DNA of 64,000 nt from Elainella sp. Prado103 (GTDB taxonomy: Bacteria > Cyanobacteriota > Cyanobacteriia > Elainellales > Elainellaceae): contig JALOOM010000001.1 in NCBI GenBank assembly GCA_025454395.1, forward strand, positions 62,001 through 126,000. The letters are read 5' to 3'. The notes under the pieces were generated by a model that saw only the letters and a program-made list of their open reading frames with translations, was not told the DNA's origin and searched no databases. Made by a program: the position numbers and the translations under genes. Positions 44,809 through 53,313 of this stretch are shown one piece after another. How positions within the stretch are numbered: the first letter of the stretch is position 1; each line of letters opens with the position of its first letter.

Positions 44809-45202
44809 TTAATATCCTGAAATCTAATTACAGTAACAAATCTATACAATAACCTCATTTTACTAGGAGCAGCCGGTTCTCCCAAGGGGATCACGAAAAT
44901 TTATAGGATAAAATTTTCACCGTTGCCGGTTTTATCCGTAGGTTTTATCCGTAGGTTTTATCCGTAGGTTTCATACGCAGCTATGCAGCAAAAATCAGCG
45001 CCCTATAGGAAGAGCGCCGATTGCTGGGAATAGATATTAAAAATTGGGTAGTGCTCTAGCGGGAATGACTTCAGGGTGAAGCTGTGCTATATTCTGGGCG
45101 GCACAGCCTCACTGACTGAGAACAATCCCCACACTGAGAACAACCCAAATACAACCCGGATTAATGTCAAGAATTGGCGGGTTAAATACCTGAACGACGT
45201 GC
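44809..45202. other. ocp-frp spacer
   Basis: The 394 bp gap contains a 13-bp array (44928-44979) and a short duplication of CACTGAGAACAA (about 45129-45150). No gene is supported. The length suggests that frp has a separate promoter, as in other cyanobacteria, but I cannot place it. Confidence 0.5.
44928..44979. repeat. 13-bp tandem repeat, 4 copies, between ocp and frp
   Basis: Unit GGTTTTATCCGTA, three perfect copies and one diverged. Confidence 0.88.
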
Positions 45203-46162
45203 TTAACGAACTAAGTTCAGCAACTCTTTCGGAGAAGCTAGCAAGTCAATGGCAACAAAGAAAATCTTGTTGTTGGGGCTGAGCAAAAAGCGCCAAGCCA
45301 TGTTCATCCCTACGGCTGCACCAAACCAGGGAGTTTGCACTTTACCCGTTACTTTAATTTGAGTGTAGCCATCTTCAGCAGGCTCAACCACACCCCGCTC
45401 TGGCATTAACTTCAGGTTTTGACACTCTTCTCTGAAGAACCGTAGCACCGCATCCTTCCCTACGATCGGCTTCTGGAAGGGTGGCTGAAGTGCACCATCT
45501 TGTTCAAACAACGCAATTAGCGCATCAAAATCATTTGCGTTCAAGTTATCCATGTAGTCCAGCACAGTTTGATTGCTGATCCCTTCAATGGTCACCTTGG
45601 TTCGCTGAGACATATCCTTCGGTGCAACTACTGGCTCAGACACGCGCGTGTAGTTGCCTAACTTGCTGGGGTCAAATCCCATGTCAACTACTGCATTCCG
45701 CAGAACGGTAATCTGTTGACCTTGATCAAGTTCACGGATGGCTTGCAATACCGCTGAAGCGTTTGCGGAAAGTTGATACCCAGTAGGAATCGGCGCAACG
45801 ACCCCTTCTTCCATCCATTGACCCAACTGATACCAGAAACCCAACTTGATATTCGGAGACCAGCTCGCATAGGCCCGGCAGATGGGGGTATCCGCATGGT
45901 TAGCTAGGTCGCACATCACCTGGGTTTGCTCGGAGAAAGACATCTGCCGAATATCCTGCAAAACTCCTTCTGCAAACTGCATGCTAGCAGCACCCGGTGC
46001 CGCAACGGTGATCGACTGACCCATCTCTAGGTAAGCAAACCAGATCCAAGCAAGTTGATCTTCCGCATTAAGTTGATTGAATCGAGCGATCGTTGCTGGA
46101 ACCGCATCTGCAGCCAAGGTATTTGGGAAGATACTCCGTGCTGCATCTATTGTGAATGGCAT
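45203..46162 (-). CDS. ocp: Orange carotenoid protein (OCP)
   Basis: The 319 aa photoreceptor binds a ketocarotenoid between its helical N-terminal domain (about 1-165) and NTF2-like C-terminal domain (about 197-319), and quenches phycobilisomes under strong blue light. The sequence is nearly collinear with Synechocystis OCP: MPFTIDAARSIFPNTLAAD, the linker EPVVAPKDMSQRTKV, YMDNLNANDF holding the carotenoid-hydrogen-bonding Tyr, and MNMAWRFLL with the matching Trp. With frp downstream this is an OCP1-type system. An AGAGGTG ribosome-binding stretch precedes the ATG. Confidence 0.97.
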   Translation of the reverse strand: MPFTIDAARSIFPNTLAADAVPATIARFNQLNAEDQLAWIWFAYLEMGQSITVAAPGAASMQFAEGVLQDIRQMSFSEQTQVMCDLANHADTPICRAYASWSPNIKLGFWYQLGQWMEEGVVAPIPTGYQLSANASAVLQAIRELDQGQQITVLRNAVVDMGFDPSKLGNYTRVSEPVVAPKDMSQRTKVTIEGISNQTVLDYMDNLNANDFDALIALFEQDGALQPPFQKPIVGKDAVLRFFREECQNLKLMPERGVVEPAEDGYTQIKVTGKVQTPWFGAAVGMNMAWRFLLSPNNKIFFVAIDLLASPKELLNLVR

Positions 46163-46658
46163 GTAAATTCACCTCTGGAAGTTAACAAGGAAAAATTTTT
46201 GTTGACAGCGAGTGAAAAAGCTGACTCCGTTGTACCTAAGATATCACAAGTCCTTAACAATGTGTAATAAAAATTTACATGATTGGAATAGAAAACTCGA
46301 GGATTAGTAGTCTAGATGACACCAAATCCGCTCTAAACTGGTCTGGCTAAGCAGAAATTCAGCCTTCACTCGTTTCATGACTTTTCGGCACAACTGTGCA
46401 ACTCCTTCCTAGTCTAAGCTAATCCTGCGCTCAAATCACGCCCAGCCCTAAGTGAGAGGAAGGAGTGAGAAGAAGTTGGATCGAACGATTCCCGATCGAT
46501 GAAAGATTTCTCATCTCTCTCTTAAGGCTTTCTCATGAGATCACTCTCATCGATGCCTCATGAAGGTTTCATGGCATCTTGGCAATCTAAAAGACATCAA
46601 ACGCAACTCTGTCTACCCCCTTACGTTGCACCTTGATGCATTTAGGAGAGTGAACCTC
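46163..46658. other. Divergent regulatory region between ocp and ugd
   Basis: Nearly 500 bp hold leaders for both divergent genes. A candidate ocp promoter is listed. The ugd side carries an AGGAG ribosome-binding site about 46643 and repeated TCTCAT words near 46510-46550. No gene is supported, and an N-terminal extension of ugd from 46560 is not favoured. Confidence 0.5.
46238..46267 (-). promoter_or_regulatory. Possible ocp promoter
   Basis: On the minus strand TTACAC (46262-46267) and TATCTT (46238-46243) are separated by 18 bp, about 75 bp before the ocp ATG. Fit to sigma-70-type hexamers is moderate. Confidence 0.3.
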
Positions 46659-48113
46659 ATGAAAGTCTGTGTGATCGGAACAGGTTACGTGGGTTTAGTT
46701 ACAGGTGCCTGTTTAGCCCATGTAGGGCATGAAGTGATTTGTGTAGATAACAACCCTGCCAAAGTGGAGTTGATGCAAGCAGGGCAATCCCCCATCTATG
46801 AGCCCGGTTTGACGGAAATGATGCAGGCTGCGATGCAGTCCGATCGCCTCCACTTCACCACCGATTTAGCGACGAGCGTGCAAGCCAGCGAAATCCTGTT
46901 CATTGCGGTGGGTACGCCTCCCCTCCCCACGGGCGAAAGTGATACTCGCTATGTGGAAGCGGTGGCCCGGGGGATTGGCCAGCATCTCACCGCTGGGCGA
47001 AAAGTAATCGTCAATAAATCCACCGTACCGATCGGCTCAGGAGACTGGGTACGTCGTCTGATTTTGGATGAGCTATCCCAGCGTTCAGAACTCATGACGG
47101 CACCCATGACGGCACCCATGACGGCTGAGTTTGAAGTGGTAAGCAATCCCGAATTTTTGCGGGAAGGATCGGCGGTTTACGATACGTTCAACCCCGATCG
47201 AATTGTATTGGGCAGTAGCAGTGCTTGGGCCATTGCCCAGATGAAATCGCTCTATGCTCCGATCGTCAATCGTGAATTTGCCCAGGATCCCCATCAGTCT
47301 CCCGTTCCCGTTGTAGTGACCGATCTCAGCTCGGCAGAAATGATCAAGTATGCGGCTAACGCTTTTCTAGCCACTAAAATCAGTTTTATCAATGAAGTTG
47401 CCAACATTTGCGATCGAGTGGGTGCAGATGTTACCCAGGTCGCCCAAGGGATCGGGCTGGATTCTCGTATTGGCAGTAAGTTTCTGCAAGCTGGCATTGG
47501 CTGGGGCGGTTCCTGTTTTCCTAAAGATGTTTCGGCCCTGATCCATACGGCTCAAGATTACGGTTACGAAGCCACCCTCTTGCAAGCGGCCGTTACCACG
47601 AATCAACGCCAGCGCAGCCTTGCTCTGGAGAAATTACAGCAAGCCCTCAAAATTCTCAAGGGTAAAACGGTTGGACTATTGGGGCTCACCTTCAAACCCG
47701 ACACCGACGATTTGCGCGATGCTCCTGCCCTCGACTTGATTGAGCAACTCCAGCGGCTGGGAGCCAAAGTCAAAGCTTACGATCCTCTCTATTCTACGAC
47801 TCTGTCCCACAGCCATAGTTTACCTGACGGTTTAATTGTCACCGATTCACCAGAGACTTTAGCTCTCGAATGTGACGCGCTAGTTCTGTCCACCGACTGG
47901 GCCGAATTCCGACAACTCAACTATGCAGCCTTAGCTGCGCTCATGAATCAGGCCATTCTGGTCGATGGTCGTAACTATCTGGATCCGGGGCAACTGAGTC
48001 AAGCCGGATTCCATTACATTGGCATCGGACGTTCTCGTCTGTATAACCCTGTGCTCATTCAAGATTTACCCGATCAATCTAATCAGACTCCTCAACTCAT
48101 CCCAAGTCTCTAG
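46659..48113 (+). CDS. ugd: UDP-glucose 6-dehydrogenase
   Basis: The 484 aa enzyme oxidises UDP-glucose to UDP-glucuronate with two NAD+. It has the Rossmann motif VCVIGTGYVGLVTGAC, a central helical domain, the catalytic Cys in GWGGSCFPKDV and a second NAD-like domain with GLLGLTFKPDTDDLRDAP. AGGAG upstream of the ATG decides the start; a longer frame is ignored. Around residue 146 a 12-bp tandem duplication inserts repeated Met-Thr-Ala-Pro units in a surface-loop position. It heads a cluster with two glycosyltransferases and an epimerase that can use its product. Confidence 0.95.
   Translation: MKVCVIGTGYVGLVTGACLAHVGHEVICVDNNPAKVELMQAGQSPIYEPGLTEMMQAAMQSDRLHFTTDLATSVQASEILFIAVGTPPLPTGESDTRYVEAVARGIGQHLTAGRKVIVNKSTVPIGSGDWVRRLILDELSQRSELMTAPMTAPMTAEFEVVSNPEFLREGSAVYDTFNPDRIVLGSSSAWAIAQMKSLYAPIVNREFAQDPHQSPVPVVVTDLSSAEMIKYAANAFLATKISFINEVANICDRVGADVTQVAQGIGLDSRIGSKFLQAGIGWGGSCFPKDVSALIHTAQDYGYEATLLQAAVTTNQRQRSLALEKLQQALKILKGKTVGLLGLTFKPDTDDLRDAPALDLIEQLQRLGAKVKAYDPLYSTTLSHSHSLPDGLIVTDSPETLALECDALVLSTDWAEFRQLNYAALAALMNQAILVDGRNYLDPGQLSQAGFHYIGIGRSRLYNPVLIQDLPDQSNQTPQLIPSL
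47094..47129 (+). repeat. 12-bp in-frame tandem repeat in ugd
   Basis: Unit ATGACGGCACCC, two perfect copies and one partial copy, encoding repeated Met-Thr-Ala-Pro. Confidence 0.85.
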
Positions 48114-48266
48114 TTTTCGCATTCTTTTCTCAGTGTTTGTCTTTCACGTCTCGCTTCATCCCAAACGACCAGCTCGCCCGTTTTTGCATTTATCCGCTCG
48201 CATTCTGCCCCGTTCTCCTCAAGTTTTCGACTTTCTCCTCCCTCCTTTTTCTTGGAGATAAATCCC

Positions 48267-49523
48267 ATGAAACTCCTGGTCTATTCTCATGATGCATTCG
48301 GGTTAGGTAATATTCGTCGAATGTTAGCGATCTGTCAGTATCTGCTCAAAGCTTTCTCAGGGGTTTCCATCCTCGTTGTTTCGGGTTCACCTGCCCTGCA
48401 TAGCCTCCGGTTACCTTCCGGTTTAGATTACATCAAACTGCCCTGCTTAGGACGCGATAGTGATGGCGAGATGGGCGTGAAATATTTAGGTACAAAGATT
48501 GAAGATGCTGTGCAGTTACGTTCCGATCTAATCTTAACAGCGGTCAAACGCTTCCAACCTGACTTGATTCTCGTAGATAAGAAGCCAGATGGGTTAGAGT
48601 CTGAATTACGATCCACCTTGAAATATCTCAAACTCAATTGCCCCAATACCAAATTGGTACTGCTGTTGCGTGACATCCTCGATCGCCCAGATGTGACGAT
48701 CGCCCAATGGCAACAAAAGGGATATTACAAAATTCTCGAAGCGTTATACGACCAAATTTGGGTTGTTGGTACTCCTGATATTTTTGATGTTCGCAAAGCC
48801 TATCAATTTTCAACGGCACTCTCTCAAAAAGTCCGGTTTTGTGGCTATATTCAACGGGAGACTGGCCAGCGCTCCAGAACAACAGTCCGGCGAGCACTTC
48901 GGGTACAACCTTTCGAAAAGCTGGTTGTGGTGACTCCAGGAGGAGGTGCGGATGGCTATCAGTTGGTACAAACCTATCTAGATAGCCTGGCCTTGATGCC
49001 CACCAATATGGCGATCAAGAGTTTGATCATCACCGGCCCAGAAATGGCCGATGAGCAGCGCTATGGCATCCAGCAGCAGGTTGCCGCCAATCCCCAGGTC
49101 GGGTTTCTTGAATTTACAGACGATCTAGTTAGTTATCTCAAAGCCGCTGATCTCGTAGTTTCCATGGCAGGTTACAACACAATCGGTGAAATCTTAACCC
49201 TACGGAAACGGGCGATCGTGGTACCGCGTCTCAAACCCGTTGAAGAACAGTGGATTCGGGCAGAACGGATGGCTGAATTGGGACTGTTCCAAGCCATTCA
49301 CCCCGATCAACTTACACCCCAGAAATTACAACAGTCGGTCTGGAGAGAATTACAAGCCAAGAGCGATCAAATCCCACCGACAGCGCAGATCGATATGCAG
49401 GCATTGCCGCGAATTGCTCACTATCTTTCCCTATTAGTGAATCCCCATCCTCGCGCTGTTCGGACTCGCTTACCCCAGCCTCCGACTTGGTATGCTCAAA
49501 TTACCCAGCCAATGCCAACTTGA
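48267..49523 (+). CDS. Glycosyltransferase, COG4671-like (first of a pair)
   Basis: The 418 aa protein resembles MurG-like GT-B enzymes. The N-terminal Rossmann half begins MKLLVYSHDAFGLGNIRRML; the C-terminal half has VVVTPGGGADGYQLV and VVSMAGYNTIGEILT, the nucleotide-sugar-binding signature, then RAIVVPRLKPVEEQWIRAERM. No membrane segment is seen. GGAGATAAATCCC before the ATG fixes the start. A paralogue follows 59 bp downstream. Lying behind ugd, it may use UDP-glucuronate or UDP-galacturonate, which is an inference from position only. Confidence 0.85.
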   Translation: MKLLVYSHDAFGLGNIRRMLAICQYLLKAFSGVSILVVSGSPALHSLRLPSGLDYIKLPCLGRDSDGEMGVKYLGTKIEDAVQLRSDLILTAVKRFQPDLILVDKKPDGLESELRSTLKYLKLNCPNTKLVLLLRDILDRPDVTIAQWQQKGYYKILEALYDQIWVVGTPDIFDVRKAYQFSTALSQKVRFCGYIQRETGQRSRTTVRRALRVQPFEKLVVVTPGGGADGYQLVQTYLDSLALMPTNMAIKSLIITGPEMADEQRYGIQQQVAANPQVGFLEFTDDLVSYLKAADLVVSMAGYNTIGEILTLRKRAIVVPRLKPVEEQWIRAERMAELGLFQAIHPDQLTPQKLQQSVWRELQAKSDQIPPTAQIDMQALPRIAHYLSLLVNPHPRAVRTRLPQPPTWYAQITQPMPT

Positions 49524-49582
49524 AATACTAAGTATTTACTTTATCCATTCCTCCTTTACTCACTCATTCATTGGAGACTGAT

Positions 49583-50779
49583 ATGCGTCTAATGTTCTAT
49601 TGCCAGCATATTCTAGGGATCGGGCATCTGATCCGCAGTATGGAAATTGTTAAAGGTCTAATGCCCAACTTCCAGATCTGCTTTATCAATGGCGGTGAGG
49701 TGATTCAGGAGTTTCCTTGGCCGACCGGATTGGAAGTGATCCATTTACCACCGATCAAAACCGATTCGGAGTTTCAATCGCTACAGATTCCGCCAGAGTT
49801 CGAGAGCGTAGAAGCTGTGTTCGAGTCTCGTAAGCAACAGCTCTTGCAAACGTTCGATCGCTTTCAGCCTGATGTTTTGATGATCGAGCTCTTTCCCTTT
49901 GGCAGACGACGCTTTTCACCTGAGTTAATTCCTCTAGTGGAAGCAGCCAAAACGGCAGGAACGAAGGTTGTCTGTAGCCTGCGTGACATCGTCGTAACCA
50001 AGCAAGATCAACTCCAGCATGAGGCTAAAATTTGCCGCCTGATCAATCAATATTTTGATCTGGTCTTGGTGCATGGCGATCCCCAATTTATGCCACTTGA
50101 ACGGAGCTTTACCCGCGTCGCTGACTTAGACTGTCCAGTTCACTATACGGGGTATGTGGTACAGGAAGATGCCGCACTCAAACAGTATCCCACTCCAGTT
50201 ATGAATACTGCACCTTACTATACTCCTGTTTTTGCCAACTCCCATCCCCTCATTCTTACCAGCGTTGGGGGAGGACGGTTCGGTCATGAGTTACTGGAAT
50301 CTGTCGCTGCTGCTAGTGCTGATTTGCTCGATCGTATTCCTCATCACATTCTCATGTTTACTGGCCCATTCTGTCCAGAACCAGTATTCCAGCAAATGCA
50401 GTCGATCGCAGCAACATCTCCTAATTTGACGGTAGAACGCTACACTCCCGATCTACTTCACTACATGCGCCAAGCAGATCTATCGATCAGTATGGCTGGT
50501 TACAACACAACGATGAATGTCTTAACCACCGGAGTACGCTCCATGTTGCTGCCTTTTACGGGTAATGATGATCAGGAGCAGACGATTCGATCGCAGCGGT
50601 TAGCTGAGTTGGGCGTGGTGCATTTGATTAGCCCGGAAGAACTTCAGTCCGATCGAATGGCTGATCGGATGATTCAGTGCTTACAACAAACTCCGACGGT
50701 GCGCCAATTTGATTTACAGGGTGTTGAGAAAACGGCTCAGTTGGTGACTGCATTGGTGAAGCAACCGATCCCAGTTTAG
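49583..50779 (+). CDS. Glycosyltransferase, COG4671-like (second of a pair)
   Basis: The 398 aa protein is a diverged paralogue of the preceding one. It starts MRLMFYCQHILGIGHLIRSME and has TSVGGGRFGHELL and SISMAGYNTTMNVLT in matching positions, then MLLPFTGNDDQEQTIRSQRL. The ATG with GGAGACTGAT upstream is preferred over one 12 bases earlier. Having two related but clearly different enzymes side by side suggests successive transfer steps or a heteromeric enzyme. Substrates unknown. Confidence 0.85.
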   Translation: MRLMFYCQHILGIGHLIRSMEIVKGLMPNFQICFINGGEVIQEFPWPTGLEVIHLPPIKTDSEFQSLQIPPEFESVEAVFESRKQQLLQTFDRFQPDVLMIELFPFGRRRFSPELIPLVEAAKTAGTKVVCSLRDIVVTKQDQLQHEAKICRLINQYFDLVLVHGDPQFMPLERSFTRVADLDCPVHYTGYVVQEDAALKQYPTPVMNTAPYYTPVFANSHPLILTSVGGGRFGHELLESVAAASADLLDRIPHHILMFTGPFCPEPVFQQMQSIAATSPNLTVERYTPDLLHYMRQADLSISMAGYNTTMNVLTTGVRSMLLPFTGNDDQEQTIRSQRLAELGVVHLISPEELQSDRMADRMIQCLQQTPTVRQFDLQGVEKTAQLVTALVKQPIPV

Positions 50780-50790
50780 CCCGTTAGCTT

Positions 50791-50829
50791 GCTCATTAGC
50801 TCGGCTCATTAGCTCGGCTCATTAGCTCA
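50791..50829. repeat. 13-bp tandem repeat, 3 copies
   Basis: Unit GCTCATTAGCTCG, between the second glycosyltransferase and the phosphatase genes. It is followed by a 17-bp word CTCAGTCCGTGACCTCC present twice (50841-50857 and 50862-50878). Confidence 0.85.
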
Positions 50830-50892
50830 ACCCAACTGTACTCAGTCCGTGACCTCCCTTTCTCAGTCCGTGACCTCCATTTATCGAAAGCC

Positions 50893-52149
50893 ATGATCTC
50901 TATTTCCACCATGCCTGATTTATTACGCACAACACGGGTGATTCTGGTGCGCCATGGCCGGAGTACCTTCAACCAACAGGGGCGATTTCAAGGGAGCTGC
51001 GATCAATCTCTGCTGGCTGAACAAGGGCGGATTCAAGCTCAACAGGTTGCGACCCTGCTACGGGATAGCCCGATCGATGCAGTGTTCAGTAGTCCATTAC
51101 AACGGGCTCAAGCCACACTCCAAGAGATTTTGGCTGGATTACAGTTGAGCGATCAAACAATGCCCGTTTATTCACATGAGCATTTGCGGGAAATTGATAT
51201 TCCTGCTTGGGAGGGACTACCGTTTCATCAAGTCCGCAGTGAGCAGGCGGAGTCCTATCGGCAATGGCAACTCCGTCCTCATGAATTCACGATGCACCGA
51301 TCGATTGAGCCAAACCGATCGATCGAGGCTTTGGCATCATCTCAGGCTGGAACTGCCACCGCTGTGTTAACTCGTCAGCCTGTCCAGACCACTCTGTTTT
51401 ATCCTGTGTTGGATTTATATGAACGGGCTCGATCTTTCTGGCAGCAAGTTTTGCCCCATCGACTAGGGCAAACCCTCTTAATCGTCAGCCATGGGGGTAC
51501 AAATCATGCCCTGATCAGTACCGCTTTGGGGCTTTCCGCTGCTCAGCATCATCGCTTGCAGCAGTCGAACGGTGGTATCAGTCTCCTCAGTTTTGCAGAA
51601 GCTTGCCCTCAATCAGGACAGCTCCACTGCCTGAATACCACTGCTCATCTTGATGAAATTCTTCCTAAACTCAAGGCGGGTAAGCAGGGACTGCGGCTGA
51701 TCCTCGCCCCCCTGAGTTCCGATCGCGAGCAGTGGCAGAAACTCCGTCAGCGTTTTGAAACGATCCAGATTGACTTTAGTCTATCCAAAGCGCATCCCTT
51801 AGATGATCCCTCAATTAGTTCCTCACAAAGTTGCTCAGCAGATGCAATGCTGGATATCCTGCTATCTCCCCATCCACATACTGTCAGATTGGAAACCACA
51901 CGCCATGATTTTCCACGGGTTTGGCAGCAGACCATTGATGCCCAAACTCAACGCATCACCGAACCCACTTCCTTATTAACCGGGCTAGTGCTCGCTTCAG
52001 AAACGGAGATTCGGCAAATCCTGGCCCAGGCGATCGGGCTCAACCCGTTGGAGGATTGGCGACTACCGATCGATCGATCGCGGTTCAGCCTGTTGCATTA
52101 TCCCGGAACGAATCATCCCCCTGTTGTTCAGGGATTCAATCTGGAATAG
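50893..52149 (+). CDS. Two-domain histidine phosphatase (phosphoglycerate-mutase-like)
   Basis: The 418 aa protein has an N-terminal histidine phosphatase domain (about residues 14-225) with catalytic RHGRSTFN, FSSPLQRAQAT, an acidic proton donor in HLREIDIPAWEG and a second His in IVSHGGTNHALI. The remaining about 190 residues form an additional domain without a family I can name. Cyanobacterial proteins of this two-domain type exist, but the natural substrate is unclear. Inside a polysaccharide cluster it might act on a sugar phosphate or a lipid-linked intermediate. An alternative ATG lies nine codons in. Confidence 0.83.
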   Translation: MISISTMPDLLRTTRVILVRHGRSTFNQQGRFQGSCDQSLLAEQGRIQAQQVATLLRDSPIDAVFSSPLQRAQATLQEILAGLQLSDQTMPVYSHEHLREIDIPAWEGLPFHQVRSEQAESYRQWQLRPHEFTMHRSIEPNRSIEALASSQAGTATAVLTRQPVQTTLFYPVLDLYERARSFWQQVLPHRLGQTLLIVSHGGTNHALISTALGLSAAQHHRLQQSNGGISLLSFAEACPQSGQLHCLNTTAHLDEILPKLKAGKQGLRLILAPLSSDREQWQKLRQRFETIQIDFSLSKAHPLDDPSISSSQSCSADAMLDILLSPHPHTVRLETTRHDFPRVWQQTIDAQTQRITEPTSLLTGLVLASETEIRQILAQAIGLNPLEDWRLPIDRSRFSLLHYPGTNHPPVVQGFNLE

Positions 52150-52206
52150 CCAGATCTAGAATCACAACACTTGAAATGAACTAATTTAGAGAATTCTGGA
52201 GGAACT

Positions 52207-53277
52207 ATGGCTCCAATTTTAGTCACTGGTGCGGCAGGTTTTATCGGCTATCATGTTTGTCAATTTTTGCTCGATCGCGGCGAAACGGTCATTGGCTTAG
52301 ATAATTTAAATGCCTATTACGATGTCAAATTGAAGGTGAGTCGATTGGTGACCCTACAACGTCATCCCCAGTTTACCTTTCACCGGATCGACCTGGCCGA
52401 TCGATCGGCTATGGAAAATTTATTTCAGTCCCAGTCTTTCGATCGCGTCATTCATCTGGCAGCTCAGGCAGGTGTTCGCTATTCATTGCAAAATCCTCAT
52501 AGTTACATCGATAGTAACATCGTTGGCTTTCTAAATATATTAGAAGGCTGTCGTTATCGAGGTGTTCAACATTTGGTCTTTGCTTCCTCCAGCTCGGTTT
52601 ATGGCATGAACCGCAACGTTCCTTTTTCCGTCTCCGATCAGGTTGATCATCCTGTGAGTCTCTATGCAGCTACTAAGAAATCGAATGAATTAATGGCTCA
52701 TACCTACAGCCATCTATATGGAATTCCTACAACTGGATTGCGCTTCTTCACGGTTTATGGATCCTGGGGACGACCAGATATGGCCATGTTTCGGTTCACG
52801 CAAGCCATTTTGTCAGGACAGCCGATCGAAATCTACAACCATGGTCAAATGAAGCGCGACTTTACCTACATTGATGATATTGTGGATGGGGTGATCCGAG
52901 TGCTCGATCGTCCCCCGTTGCCTCATTCCCAGCCCCATTCCCAATTCGTAGATCCCAACTTGAGCACTGCCCCCTATCGTATCTACAACATTGGCAATCA
53001 CCAGCCCGTTCACTTGCTGCATTTTATTGAGGTGCTCGAAGCCACATTGGGCATTAAAGCTCAGAAGCGATTTTTGCCGATGCAACCAGGAGACGTGCTC
53101 GAAACCTACGCAGACATTGAATCTTTGCGTCAGGACACTGGCTTTGAACCCACGACTCCGATCGAAGTGGGCATTCCTCGATTTGTAGATTGGTATCGAC
53201 GCTATTACGGCATTCCATCCCCCACCCTGGATGCTCCTGCTTCTCGTACGGCCGTCCCCCAAGTCATCTCTGCCTGA
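52207..53277 (+). CDS. UDP-glucuronate 4-epimerase-like NAD-dependent epimerase
   Basis: The 356 aa extended SDR has TGAAGFIGYHVCQFLL for NAD, HLAAQAGVRYSL, catalytic YAATKKSNE (Tyr and Lys intact), RFFTVYGSWGRPDMA and KRDFTYIDDIVDG. The VRYSLQNPHSYIDSN and WGRPDMAMF segments point to the UDP-glucuronate 4-epimerase group, making UDP-galacturonate. A GGAGG lies before the ATG. With ugd at the head of the cluster the pathway UDP-Glc to UDP-GlcA to UDP-GalA is complete. Confidence 0.9.
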   Translation: MAPILVTGAAGFIGYHVCQFLLDRGETVIGLDNLNAYYDVKLKVSRLVTLQRHPQFTFHRIDLADRSAMENLFQSQSFDRVIHLAAQAGVRYSLQNPHSYIDSNIVGFLNILEGCRYRGVQHLVFASSSSVYGMNRNVPFSVSDQVDHPVSLYAATKKSNELMAHTYSHLYGIPTTGLRFFTVYGSWGRPDMAMFRFTQAILSGQPIEIYNHGQMKRDFTYIDDIVDGVIRVLDRPPLPHSQPHSQFVDPNLSTAPYRIYNIGNHQPVHLLHFIEVLEATLGIKAQKRFLPMQPGDVLETYADIESLRQDTGFEPTTPIEVGIPRFVDWYRRYYGIPSPTLDAPASRTAVPQVISA

Positions 53278-53313
53278 CGGGCTGCTCGCGAACAGGAGTG
53301 AATCATCTAGTGC

